The position numbers and the translations under genes are program-made. A stretch of DNA of 64,000 bases. It comes from JAZUCL01 sp045639125 (GTDB lineage Bacteria > Bacillota > Clostridia > Oscillospirales > QAMX01). The DNA is taken from contig JAZUCL010000006.1 in the NCBI GenBank assembly GCA_045639125.1, forward strand, positions 1-64,000, written 5' to 3'. The notes beneath the pieces were generated by a model that worked only from the letters and a program-made list of their open reading frames with translations, was not told where the DNA came from and made no database searches. Of this stretch, positions 1-7,407 are shown piece by piece. How positions within the stretch are numbered: the first letter of the stretch is position 1; the number at the start of each line of letters is the position of its first letter.

Positions 1-41
1 AATTCTCGGTTTTCATTGAAAAGCTTTTCAAAATCAGTCAC
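1..41 (-). CDS. Start of an unidentified gene (5' end only)
   Basis: Only the first 13 codons lie in the window: GTG start, then T-D-F-E-K-L-F-N-E-N-R-E. The GTG at 41-39 has an AAAGGAC ribosome binding site at 51-57, nine bases upstream, and a strong promoter further up at 96-124. A nearby ATG is followed at once by a stop, so GTG is the only sensible start. The product cannot be named from 13 residues. Confidence 0.55.
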   Translation of the reverse strand, partial: MTDFEKLFNENRE

Positions 42-95
42 ATTTTCACCGTCCTTTCAACTATTAGATTGGGAAACTTACAAAACGTTACAATA

Positions 96-124
96 ATTAT
101 AACATATTTTCTTCAAAAATTCAA
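96..124 (-). promoter_or_regulatory. Sigma-A-type promoter for the leftward gene at 1-41
   Basis: Read leftward: -35 TTGAAT (124-119), 17-base spacer, -10 TATAAT (101-96). It lies 55 bases upstream of the GTG start. Confidence 0.65.
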
Positions 125-156
125 AAAGTCTATGGATGGAACATACGCCTATGCAA

Positions 157-233
157 ATTAGCAGATTTTTGCCAAATATTCGATTAGCTGGCGATTAGCA
201 AAACGGCGATTTTCTGCTAATTTCCTGCTAATC
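157..233. repeat. Cluster of ATTAGC/GCTAAT boxes forming inverted repeats
   Basis: Five copies of the same box lie within 77 bases: ATTAGC at 157-162, GATTAGC at 182-188 and 193-199, GCTAAT at 216-221 and GCTAATC at 227-233. The two middle forward copies are 11 bases apart and the two reverse copies are also 11 bases apart, about one helix turn each, so the set is two direct pairs facing each other. They sit upstream of the promoter for the gene at 1-41. A cooperative regulator binding region is possible, as is a folded RNA. The rest of 42-318 is AT-rich and shows no gene. Confidence 0.4.
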
Positions 234-318
234 GGGATATGGTGAAAGTTTGACTTTGTTTTACTCCCTAAAAATGAAAAACTCACTCTAAAAAATAAGT
301 GAGCAAAGAAAAGTAAAA

Positions 319-346
319 GTGCCGAGAAACCTTGATTTCTCGGCAC
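319..346 (-). terminator. Terminator after tRNA-Arg
   Basis: Perfect 11-bp stem (319-329 with 336-346) and a 6-base loop, flanked by A4 on the left and T4 on the right, so it can act in both directions. It lies directly 3' of the leftward tRNA. Confidence 0.8.
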
Positions 347-350
347 TTTT

Positions 351-427
351 TGGCGCGCTTGCCCGGATTCGAACCGGGGGCGTTCCGCTTAGGAGGCGGA
401 CCCTCTATCCTGCTGAGGTACAAGCGC
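351..427 (-). tRNA. tRNA-Arg (anticodon CCT)
   Basis: The leftward strand folds as a full cloverleaf. The acceptor stem pairs GCGCTTG (427-421) with CAAGCGC, followed by discriminator G and an encoded CCA (353-351). The anticodon loop is CTCCTAA between TCCGC and GCGGA, giving anticodon CCT, which reads AGG (Arg). The T arm is CCCGG-TTCGAAT-CCGGG. A terminator follows directly. The likely promoter is at 545-573, with the tRNA-like remnant lying between. Confidence 0.93.
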
Positions 428-487
428 ATATACGATACAATTCAAACAAATTACCATTTGCCTTTTTGCAAAGGCGAGCGTTAAAAC

Positions 488-531
488 ACCCACTTAGGAG
501 GGGTTTATTATATCCATTTAACTAAGGAGGC
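488..531 (-). pseudogene. Truncated tRNA-Arg-like remnant (5' half)
   Basis: Reading leftward from 531 there is a plausible acceptor strand GCCTCCT, a D arm very like that of Firmicutes tRNA-Arg (505-525), and the anticodon loop CTCCTAA (500-494), identical to the loop of the intact tRNA-Arg downstream. The 3' side of the anticodon stem carries extra or mismatched bases. No T arm with TTCGA and no matching AGGAGGC acceptor 3' strand follow before the next tRNA. I read it as a tRNA gene that lost its 3' half, still behind a good promoter. Confidence 0.45.
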
Positions 532-544
532 AGATTTACCTTTC

Positions 545-573
545 ATTGTAACGGATTTTGCCGTTCATGTCAA
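545..573 (-). promoter_or_regulatory. Promoter of the tRNA-Arg unit
   Basis: Leftward: -35 TTGACA (573-568), 17-base spacer, -10 TACAAT (550-545). The expected start of transcription falls just before the tRNA-like remnant at 531. Confidence 0.65.
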
Positions 574-622
574 GAAAATCCACTAAATAATCACATTAAA
601 AAAGAAAAAATCAAAAAAGTTC

Positions 623-651
623 TTGCATTATCATCTTGTGTGTGCTATAAT
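623..651 (+). promoter_or_regulatory. Promoter of secG
   Basis: -35 TTGCAT (623-628), 17-base spacer, consensus -10 TATAAT (646-651), 39 bases before the secG start. It is divergent from the tRNA promoter. Confidence 0.75.
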
Positions 652-690
652 TACTTCACTGTGTATAAAATGTAATCGGAGGCAATATAA

Positions 691-930
691 ATGCAAACTA
701 TCAATCTTATTCTCACTATTGTGCAAGTTCTTCTTGCAATCTTTCTAATCCTCGTCGTTTTGTTCCAGTCCGGCAAGTCTGCTGGTCTTTCCGGTGCAAT
801 TGGCGGCGGTGCTGAAACTTTCTTTGGTAAGAACAAGGGTCGTTCTATGGACTCTATGCTCAACAAACTTACTATTGTTGCCGCTTGTGCTTTTGCTGTT
901 ATCGCAATTCTTACCAACGTTATCCAGTAA
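691..930 (+). CDS. secG: Preprotein translocase subunit SecG
   Basis: This is a 79-residue membrane protein, the small subunit that associates with SecYE and improves export driven by SecA. There are two hydrophobic segments (about residues 4-23 and 57-76) with a glycine/serine-rich cytoplasmic loop between them containing LFQSGKSAGLSGAIGGG, the family hallmark, then ETFFGKNKGRS. Length and layout are normal for Gram-positive SecG. An AATCGGAGGC ribosome binding site precedes the ATG. It is monocistronic: its own promoter is at 623-651 and its own terminator at 951-988. The usual clostridial partner rnr does not follow here. Confidence 0.93.
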   Translation: MQTINLILTIVQVLLAIFLILVVLFQSGKSAGLSGAIGGGAETFFGKNKGRSMDSMLNKLTIVAACAFAVIAILTNVIQ

Positions 931-950
931 TTTATCTACTGAAACGAAAT

Positions 951-988
951 GCCGCTTTTACGGTTTACACTCGTAGAAGCGGCTTTGT
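951..988 (+). terminator. Terminator of secG
   Basis: 12-bp stem GCCGCTTTTACG (951-962) with its complement at 972-983 (one G-T pair), followed by a T-rich tract. It ends just before the 3' end of the convergent gene at 1007. Confidence 0.8.
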
Positions 989-1006
989 TTTCATATCCAA
1001 AACGTA

Positions 1007-1423
1007 TCAACCTACGTTCTCGTCAAATATATGTTCAAATCCATTGGCAGAAAAGTCGGCGATATACTCTCCCATTCGTGACAGAAGTTTGTCGTTATCC
1101 TCACCATCTACATCGCACCCGTCAAGGTCTCGGCGTGCAAGTTCTTCTGCCAATATGTCGTATATCATTGTATCCTCATAATCAAGTAACTTCTGCATGA
1201 TTCCTCCATTGCAGTATGCGTCGGACGGATACAACTCATCATTCATTATATGCACATTCTCACCCATACCAACAAGTGGGCAGTAGGCGAATATATCACG
1301 TGTCAGTTTATCGTATGCACGGCTGTCCTCTGACGTTGAGTTCGGAAGTCCCAATACGATATTCCCTAAAAACACTAAATCAAGAAGCCGTTTGTATTCT
1401 GAAATTGTCAACTCTATTTTCAT
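1007..1423 (-). CDS. Hypothetical acidic 138-residue protein
   Basis: I do not recognise the family. The product is soluble, acidic and rich in Asp/Glu (stretches such as DLDGCDVDGEDNDK), with no signal peptide, membrane span or metal motif I can name; predicted secondary structure looks mostly helical. The gene is convincing: ATG at 1423 with an AAAGGAA site close upstream, and a very good promoter (TTGACA-17-TAAAAT) at 1462-1490 crossed by an inverted repeat. It is transcribed away from ddl and towards secG, whose terminator it nearly touches. The 5' region overlaps the space where a ddl promoter would be expected. Confidence 0.7.
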   Translation of the reverse strand: MKIELTISEYKRLLDLVFLGNIVLGLPNSTSEDSRAYDKLTRDIFAYCPLVGMGENVHIMNDELYPSDAYCNGGIMQKLLDYEDTMIYDILAEELARRDLDGCDVDGEDNDKLLSRMGEYIADFSANGFEHIFDENVG

Positions 1424-1451
1424 CTCAAATTCCTTTCCAAACTTGCCATAA

Positions 1452-1490
1452 GCGTAATATCATTTTACATCATTATTACGCCTATGTCAA
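1452..1490 (-). promoter_or_regulatory. Promoter with overlapping inverted repeat for the 138-residue protein
   Basis: Leftward: -35 TTGACA (1490-1485), 17-base spacer, -10 TAAAAT (1467-1462). An 8-bp inverted repeat GCGTAATA (1452-1459) / TATTACGC (1474-1481) straddles the -10 and spacer, as an operator would. It ends 20 bases before the ddl ribosome binding site, so it could also affect ddl. Confidence 0.6.
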
Positions 1491-1512
1491 CGGAAAACAA
1501 GGAGGTCTATTT

Positions 1513-2565
1513 ATGGTAAGTGTATGTATACTATTTGGCGGTGCATCAAGTGAATACGAAGTCAGCCTTTGCTCTGCGGCAAGTGTGCTGAGAAATATTG
1601 ACCGCACAAAATATCACGTGTTGCCTGTGGGTATCACTCGTGACGGCGGTTGGTACTACTATATAAGCGACGATGTAGACGCTATTGAGGCAGACAGATG
1701 GTGTACTCCTGAAACTGCCAAACCTGCGTATCTTGTGCCTGACCGCACAATTCACGGACTTGTAACGGCAGACGGTGAAAAAATCCGTGTCGATTGTGTG
1801 TTCCCTGTACTTCACGGCGTATGCGGTGAGGACGGCTCTATGCAAGGTCTTTTGGAACTTGCCAATATTCCTTACGTCGGCTGTGGTATTGCCGCAAGTG
1901 CCAACGGTATGGATAAGACTATTACAAAACTGTTTGTTGACAGACTCGGTATTCGTCAGGCAAAGTGGCTCTACTATACCGACGAGGAGTTTTTTGCCGA
2001 TACTCAAGGCGTTGCACGCCACATTGTTGACACGCTCGGACTTCCCTTGTTTGTCAAGGCGGCTTGTACAGGGTCAAGTGTCGGTGTTACAAAAGCAAAA
2101 ACTTTACAAGACGTAATTGACGGGGCGACCCTTGCACTCAAATACGGGAAAAAAGTATTGTTTGAGGAAGCCATTGTCGGCAGAGAGGTAGAAGTTGCCG
2201 TTTTAGGTTGCGGTGCAAGTACAAAGGCTTCTGTTTGCGGTGAGATACGTCCTGTTCAGGAGTTCTACACTTACGACGCAAAGTACAATGACGATGCAAG
2301 TGAGTTGTATATCCCTGCTCGTATCAGCGATGATGTTTCTGACAAAGTTCGTGACTCGGCAATTAAAATTTTCCGCAGTCTTGACGGTTTTGGTCTGTCA
2401 CGTGTTGACTTCTTTGTAGAGGAAAACGGCGGTATTGTATTCAATGAGATAAATACTATCCCCGGCTTTACAAAAATTAGTATGTACCCAAAACTGTTTC
2501 AGGCATCAGGTATCCCTTACGCACAACTGATTGACAAACTTATCGACCTTGCATTTACTCGGTGA
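1513..2565 (+). CDS. ddl: D-alanine--D-alanine ligase
   Basis: ATP-grasp ligase that joins two D-Ala for peptidoglycan precursors in the cytoplasm. The frame is open far upstream, but ATG 1513 has a GGAGG site at 1501-1505 and starts the family N-terminus (VCILFGGASSEYEVSL). Visible motifs are HGVCGEDGSMQG, GSSVGVTK in the ATP-binding domain, SRVDFF and FNEINTIPGFT near the C-terminus. The EFYTYDAKY segment has the tyrosine typical of D-Ala:D-Ala enzymes rather than the VanA-type D-lactate ligase sequence. The usual KP before GSS is KAACTGSS here. It is 350 residues, normal length. murI follows 4 bases later, so the two form a wall-precursor operon. Confidence 0.93.
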   Translation: MVSVCILFGGASSEYEVSLCSAASVLRNIDRTKYHVLPVGITRDGGWYYYISDDVDAIEADRWCTPETAKPAYLVPDRTIHGLVTADGEKIRVDCVFPVLHGVCGEDGSMQGLLELANIPYVGCGIAASANGMDKTITKLFVDRLGIRQAKWLYYTDEEFFADTQGVARHIVDTLGLPLFVKAACTGSSVGVTKAKTLQDVIDGATLALKYGKKVLFEEAIVGREVEVAVLGCGASTKASVCGEIRPVQEFYTYDAKYNDDASELYIPARISDDVSDKVRDSAIKIFRSLDGFGLSRVDFFVEENGGIVFNEINTIPGFTKISMYPKLFQASGIPYAQLIDKLIDLAFTR

Positions 2566-2569
2566 CGCC

Positions 2570-3382
2570 ATGGATAAACGTGCAATCGGTGTATTTGATT
2601 CAGGGCTTGGCGGTTTAACTGCAGTAGCGGAACTGCGTCGTCGTCTGCCAAGTGAGAATATCATCTACTTTGGTGATACAGGCCGTGTGCCTTACGGCTC
2701 TCGAGGTCGTGACGTTATTGTAAAGTACGCAACTCAAGACTGTGCCTTTCTTAAAACATTTGATATTAAGGCTATATTAGTTGCCTGCGGTACTGTATCG
2801 GCAACTTCATTAGACGTGCTTCGTTCCAAATTCGACCTACCTATAACAGGAGTTGTGGAGGGTGCGGCACGGAAAGCAGCGAAAGTGACTAAAAGCGGAA
2901 GAATCGGTGTTATTGCAACGGCGGCAAGTATTGCAACCGGTGTATATAGCCGTGAACTTGCCGCTATTGACAAGTCACTTACCGTATACGAAAAGGCGTG
3001 TCCTCTATTCGTACCGATAGTGGAAAATGGTCGTTTTGACCGTTTTGACCCACTTGCAAAACTCCTTGTGGCTGATTACTTAAAGGAACTTCGTGATTTG
3101 GATATTGACACTCTTGTATTAGGCTGTACCCACTATCCACTGCTTGCAGATGCAATTTCCGATTATATGGGTAGTGGCGTTACGTTAGTTAGTTCAGGTG
3201 CAGAGGCGGCGGCAACGCTTGCCGATACCCTTAACGAAACCAATTCACTATGTGGCAGTATGAAAGGTGAAACGAGTTACTATGTCAGTGACAGCGTTGA
3301 GGACTTCCGCCGTTATGCGTCTATGTACTTAGGCACAGACCTCGACGGCACAGCAGAGAAAGTCGATATTGATAAGTATTAA
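2570..3382 (+). CDS. murI: Glutamate racemase
   Basis: Makes D-glutamate for peptidoglycan by cofactor-independent racemisation using two cysteines. N-terminus IGVFDSGLGGLTAV, then YFGDTGRVPYGSR, first catalytic cysteine in VACGTVSA and second in VLGCTHYPLL. The first motif is normally CNT; here it is CGT. The asparagine next to the cysteine is normally conserved, so this is an oddity, though the rest of the active site is intact. ATG 2570 is chosen because the family N-terminus begins there; the Shine-Dalgarno is weak and translation is probably coupled to ddl, whose stop is 4 bases upstream. 270 residues, a usual length. Confidence 0.92.
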   Translation: MDKRAIGVFDSGLGGLTAVAELRRRLPSENIIYFGDTGRVPYGSRGRDVIVKYATQDCAFLKTFDIKAILVACGTVSATSLDVLRSKFDLPITGVVEGAARKAAKVTKSGRIGVIATAASIATGVYSRELAAIDKSLTVYEKACPLFVPIVENGRFDRFDPLAKLLVADYLKELRDLDIDTLVLGCTHYPLLADAISDYMGSGVTLVSSGAEAAATLADTLNETNSLCGSMKGETSYYVSDSVEDFRRYASMYLGTDLDGTAEKVDIDKY

Positions 3383-3414
3383 ACAAGAGGGAGCGTTTGC
3401 TCCCTCTTGTTTTG
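3383..3414 (+). terminator. Terminator of ddl-murI
   Basis: Perfect 12-bp stem ACAAGAGGGAGC (3383-3394) with 3399-3410, 4-base loop, then TTTTG. It starts at the murI stop codon. Confidence 0.88.
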
Positions 3415-3467
3415 TAGTTCTTTGATTTTTATTCCTATGTAATTGTCGGGCGATTACTTCTTGCAAA

Positions 3468-3510
3468 CAAAAAAATGTATTCAGTCGATATGTCTATCAA
3501 CTAAATACAT
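3468..3510 (-). terminator. Terminator overlapping the end of recG
   Basis: Leftward: stem ATGTATT...AATACAT (3510-3475) with an inner paired segment TTGATA/TATCGA, followed by a T7 run (3474-3468). The hairpin includes the last codons and stop of recG. Confidence 0.75.
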
Positions 3511-5572
3511 CTCCTGCTTCTTCAAACATTCGCTTGACACGATTTTTAAGATGTGGGTAGCCTGACAAAGACGGATCTTTAGACAATATACGCTTCGCCT
3601 CACTTCGTGCGTCTGTCAAAAGACGCATATCTGCACCTAAATTGGTGATACGACTAACGGCGACACCTGATTGACGTTGTCCAAAAAATTCGCCCGGGCC
3701 ACGAAGTTCCAAGTCACGCTGTGCGATAATAAATCCGTCTGTCGTTTCTTCCATGACGGAAAGACGAGCCAACGTGTCAGCACTTTCGTTTTCAGAGAAT
3801 AAGACGCAATACGCACGCTCCCGGCCTCGTCCCACACGACCTCTTAACTGGTGTAACTGACTAAGCCCGAAACGCTCGGCATTTTCTACTACCATCATTA
3901 CGGCGTTTGGCACGTCAACTCCAACCTCAATAACAGTCGTTGACACAAGCAGATGTATCTTACCTGCCTTAAATCGCTCCATACACTCTTGTTTTTGCTT
4001 TTCGCTCATCTTGCCGTGTAAATACTCCACCACAAAGCCACGAAAGACAGTTTCAGACAAGGTTTTGGCGTATGCTTCCACCGCCTTTAAGTTGTTTCCG
4101 CCCTCATTGTCCTCAATAAGAGGACACACAATATACGCCTGTTTCCCTGACGCAAACAATCTGCCCATGAAATTATAAATCGTCTGTCGTTGCTCCTCTT
4201 TAACAAAGCGAGTATACACAGGTATACGGCCCGGTGGCAGTTCATTTAATACAGATACGTCCAAATCTCCATAGAGCATTAACGCAAGAGTACGAGGGAT
4301 AGGCGTGGCACTCATAACAAGCATATTGACGTTTTCGCCCTTTGCAGACAATGTACCACGCTGACGTACACCAAATCTGTGCTGTTCGTCAACAACTACA
4401 AGTCGTAAATTGTCAAACACTACTTTATCATTTAGTACGGCATGGGTTGCAATAACGAGTTTAGCACGTCCCGACGAAATGGAGGCGATAACCTCACGGC
4501 GTGCGGCGGCACGCAGACTTCCTGTAAGAAGTACCGTTTCAAATCCAAATCTTTCAAACATGGGGGCAAGGGAGTTAAAATGCTGTGTTGCCAAAATCTC
4601 GGTAGGTGCCATGAGTACAGTTTGACCGCCATTTTTTGCAACGGCAAAACCGCAAGCGGCGGCAACCATCGTCTTTCCTGAACCTACATCGCCTTGAACG
4701 AGTCTACGCATTGGTGGCTTAGGTGTGCCGTCAGCAGAGGCTGTCATATCCTCCAAAGCCTCGTCAATACACTTTCTCTGTCCGTTAGTCAGAGTAAATG
4801 GCAGAGATGAAACAAAGTCACTGATATTAGTATCGTCAAGAGGCTGTGAAGTTGTTCCGTCACGGCGATTGCGAAGTCTTGACAAACCGATAGAGAGTAA
4901 AAACATCTCCTCAAAGGCAAAACGGCGAGAAGCAATTTGTGCATCGTACATATCGTTTGGGAAGTGGATTTGCCTGTAAGCGTATGCAAGATGGCACAGT
5001 TTATGGGTGCGGCGAACATCTTCTGGCAGACAGTCAGGAATGTCACCTATGTAACTTTCAAGGGCAGAACTTACACCACGAGCGACAGCGTAGTTAGTAA
5101 GCCCTGCTGTAAGTGGATATATAGGTAAAATCCTGCCGGTTGCAGATGTTTCCGACTTGCCTGCTTTTTCCGCCGGCTCAAATACAGGGTTTATCATGGT
5201 GAATGTTCTGCCTGTCAGTTGCGGCTTGCCGTAAAATACATACGTTTCACCTCGCACGAGGCTGTCACGAATATAGGCTGCGTTAAAAAACGTCAAATTT
5301 ATCGTGCCTGTATCATCACTTACACGGCATTTTGCAAATGAAACGCCGCTTTTGCCACGTGCTGTTGTTACAGGTGAGCAGACAGTGGCACGAATACATG
5401 AAGGTACGTTTGGTTTTAGTTGAGAAATGTAGCAAATTGTCCGTCTATCCTCGTATGTGCGTGGGAAGTGGGCAAGAAGTTGACCGACTGTGTAAATTCC
5501 CAATCGCTCAAAATACTTTGCTCTCGTATCTCCTATGCCTTTTAAGTTTTTTATTGTGTCGGTCAGTTCCAT
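3497..5572 (-). CDS. recG: ATP-dependent DNA helicase RecG
   Basis: Branch-migration helicase that rescues stalled forks and processes Holliday junctions. The N-terminal wedge/OB domain begins with a helix-hairpin-helix-like LKGIGDTRAKYFERLGI. The helicase core has Walker A GDVGSGKT (about residue 295), the DEQHRFG motif II (about 392), ATPIPRTLAL and RGRVGRG near the C-terminus. I use ATG 5572, which has a GGAGGTGG site; the frame runs 20 codons further without family similarity. 691 residues, as expected. It is the last leftward gene before its own terminator and lies 200 bases downstream of rnhA. Confidence 0.95.
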   Translation of the reverse strand: MELTDTIKNLKGIGDTRAKYFERLGIYTVGQLLAHFPRTYEDRRTICYISQLKPNVPSCIRATVCSPVTTARGKSGVSFAKCRVSDDTGTINLTFFNAAYIRDSLVRGETYVFYGKPQLTGRTFTMINPVFEPAEKAGKSETSATGRILPIYPLTAGLTNYAVARGVSSALESYIGDIPDCLPEDVRRTHKLCHLAYAYRQIHFPNDMYDAQIASRRFAFEEMFLLSIGLSRLRNRRDGTTSQPLDDTNISDFVSSLPFTLTNGQRKCIDEALEDMTASADGTPKPPMRRLVQGDVGSGKTMVAAACGFAVAKNGGQTVLMAPTEILATQHFNSLAPMFERFGFETVLLTGSLRAAARREVIASISSGRAKLVIATHAVLNDKVVFDNLRLVVVDEQHRFGVRQRGTLSAKGENVNMLVMSATPIPRTLALMLYGDLDVSVLNELPPGRIPVYTRFVKEEQRQTIYNFMGRLFASGKQAYIVCPLIEDNEGGNNLKAVEAYAKTLSETVFRGFVVEYLHGKMSEKQKQECMERFKAGKIHLLVSTTVIEVGVDVPNAVMMVVENAERFGLSQLHQLRGRVGRGRERAYCVLFSENESADTLARLSVMEETTDGFIIAQRDLELRGPGEFFGQRQSGVAVSRITNLGADMRLLTDARSEAKRILSKDPSLSGYPHLKNRVKRMFEEAGDVFS

Positions 5573-5661
5573 GTTTCCACCTCCTTTGGATAATTTTGTC
5601 GTTAGAAGTTTATCTTTCTGTCTTTTATCCAACCCTTACCCAAACTTTTGACTCTCTTAAA

Positions 5662-5718
5662 CCATACTCCGTAGGCACCCTTTCTGTGTGGACAGAAAAA
5701 TAGGGTCTGCGAAGCAAG
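5662..5718 (-). repeat. Dispersed hairpin repeat, copy A
   Basis: Intergenic stem TTTCTGT-gtgg-ACAGAAA (5681-5698). Read leftward, it is flanked by CCCTAT and GCCTACGGAGTAT, closely matching the copy at 60043-60084. The rest of 5573-5778 shows no gene. Confidence 0.55.
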
Positions 5719-5778
5719 AAAAAATAATCAGAAAATACACGCCATAAGATGGGGGGATAAATCAAGGCAAATTATCCA

Positions 5779-6216
5779 TTACCCAAATTTTTGGCTTTCT
5801 TTTACCGCTAATTCATCACATCTGTTGTTGTATGGGTTTAAGGCATGACCTTTCACCCAAATGTATTTAATCTTATGGATTTTTTCAAGTTCAAGAAGTT
5901 TTTCAAATAAATCGGGGTTTTTAGCAGGGGATTTATCAGGCTTTACCCAGCCTTTCCTCTGCCATGTCTTTGCCCAGCCAAGACTCATTGCATCTATTAA
6001 ATATTTCGAGTCACTGTATAATTCCACTTCACACGGCTGATTAAGTGCTTCAAGACCAGAAATGGCAGCAGTCAATTCCATACGGTTGTTAGTGGTGTTT
6101 TTTTCGCCACCTGACATTACCTTTTCAACGCCCTTAAACAGTAAAATTGCTCCCCAGCCGCCGGGGCCAGGATTGCCTGAACAAGCACCATCTGTATATA
6201 ACATTACTTTCTTCAT
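5779..6216 (-). CDS. rnhA: Ribonuclease HI
   Basis: Cleaves the RNA strand of RNA-DNA hybrids, using two Mg ions. All catalytic acids are visible: Asp in YTDGACSGNPGPGGWG, Glu in NRMELTAAI, Asp in YSDSKYL, and the His/Asp pair in VKGHALNPYNNRCDELA. At 145 residues it is a plain RNase HI without an N-terminal hybrid-binding domain. ATG 6216 has an AAGGAAA site. It lies between a terminator (6238-6266) and recG in the same direction. Confidence 0.95.
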   Translation of the reverse strand: MKKVMLYTDGACSGNPGPGGWGAILLFKGVEKVMSGGEKNTTNNRMELTAAISGLEALNQPCEVELYSDSKYLIDAMSLGWAKTWQRKGWVKPDKSPAKNPDLFEKLLELEKIHKIKYIWVKGHALNPYNNRCDELAVKESQKFG

Positions 6217-6237
6217 ATCTTTATTTCCTTAATCTGT

Positions 6238-6266
6238 AAGACCGAAAGGAAAACCCTTTCGGTCTT
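6238..6266 (-). terminator. Terminator after the Sel1-repeat gene pair
   Basis: 12-bp perfect stem AAGACCGAAAGG (6238-6249) with 6255-6266. The T tract is weak on the leftward strand; the hairpin sits directly after the stop of the gene ending at 6272. Confidence 0.6.
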
Positions 6267-6271
6267 TAGTT

Positions 6272-7405
6272 TTATTTATTTCTGTTTTCGCAGATTTCCT
6301 GCAAAAGTTCTTCTTGTGACTTCATATTATGGCGAGCCATATATGCCTTTGCCTCTTGGCTGCCGTAGTAGGCGGCATCTTCAATATATTTGCGGGCGGT
6401 CATAGTATCCTTGAAACCTTTGCTGATGCCAAACCTCTCGTCTACGCCTGCGGTATGGGATTTCTTATAATACATCATCGCAAGATTATACAATACGTCG
6501 GGGTTGTTGGTTTTCTCTAACTTTCCAAACCAGTATATTGCCTTTTCCAAATCAAAGGTTGAGCCGTCCTCGGCATAATATTCACCGAGGAGAAGGCAGG
6601 CGTCTTCGTCGCCCTTTTCACCTGTATCGGTCAACAACTCAACGGCCCTCTTTGTATCGGCAGGAATGTCGTTTGCACCAGTCAGATAAATGCTACCGAG
6701 AACGGTTTTAGCCTGTGTGCAACCGTTTTTGGAAGCGAGATTAAGCCATTCCACGGCGGCCTTGAAATCACCGCAACTTATCAGTTCACCGCCGTATGCA
6801 AACTGACTTTCGCCGTGTCCGTACACAGCCGCTTCGGCAGTAGATACACCGCCTTTTTGCAGTTCTTTTTCGAGTTCCTGCTCTATATCGGCAACCATCT
6901 TCTTCGCCTCAGGGCAGTTAAGTTTCGCTAAATTGCGAATTTCATCGTATGCAAGGGCAGATTTCAAACGGTCTTCACCTGCATCCCTTAACGCAAGGAG
7001 GGCAAGTGCGTATTTTGACTCAAGATGCCCCATGTTGGCGGCCTTTTTGTACCAGGTAACAGGGGAAGCGGCACGTCCCGACTTTGTCCAGCCACACTCA
7101 GAGCCGTATTTACACACCAATGCTACCTTATAACTTTCGTCTGCCGTCAAAGAAGTCTTACTTGCAAGATTCTGCCACAGGTCAAATGCCTTTTCATACT
7201 CTTCTTCGTCAATTGCATACTGAATTTGATTACGAATCCTTGTAAGGCGAAGATTCAAAACGCCTTTAACTGCCCCCGCAACAGCCGCAATTAAAATTAT
7301 CAGCAAAATGATGAGAATAACGGGGGAAAGGACAGCAATAAAAATCCCAAATACGCCCAACTTATCAAATAAAAATGACCAAAATGGTGCTAAAAACTGA
7401 GCCAT
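6272..7405 (-). CDS. Membrane-anchored Sel1-like repeat protein (second of a pair)
   Basis: 377 residues: a short N-terminus, one long hydrophobic span (about 18-48), a basic stretch, then a helical repeat domain with Sel1/TPR-like units (ending in patterns such as A..G...A...L). Examples are AVEWLNLASKNGCTQAKTVLGSIYLTG, with AIYWFGKLEKT and the closing AAYYGSQEAKAYMARH. Such domains usually scaffold protein complexes; nothing catalytic is visible. It is a paralogue of the upstream gene, which ends 2 bases before its start, with similar architecture and spacing of repeats. Both follow gyrA and probably share its transcript. The specific role is unknown. Confidence 0.8.
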   Translation of the reverse strand: MAQFLAPFWSFLFDKLGVFGIFIAVLSPVILIILLIILIAAVAGAVKGVLNLRLTRIRNQIQYAIDEEEYEKAFDLWQNLASKTSLTADESYKVALVCKYGSECGWTKSGRAASPVTWYKKAANMGHLESKYALALLALRDAGEDRLKSALAYDEIRNLAKLNCPEAKKMVADIEQELEKELQKGGVSTAEAAVYGHGESQFAYGGELISCGDFKAAVEWLNLASKNGCTQAKTVLGSIYLTGANDIPADTKRAVELLTDTGEKGDEDACLLLGEYYAEDGSTFDLEKAIYWFGKLEKTNNPDVLYNLAMMYYKKSHTAGVDERFGISKGFKDTMTARKYIEDAAYYGSQEAKAYMARHNMKSQEELLQEICENRNK

Positions 7406-7407
7406 AG

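Noticed and set aside
1216..2565. A 449-residue version of the D-Ala-D-Ala ligase
   Set aside because: The extra 99 residues overlap the oppositely oriented orphan gene, show no ligase similarity, and the GGAGG site fits ATG 1513.
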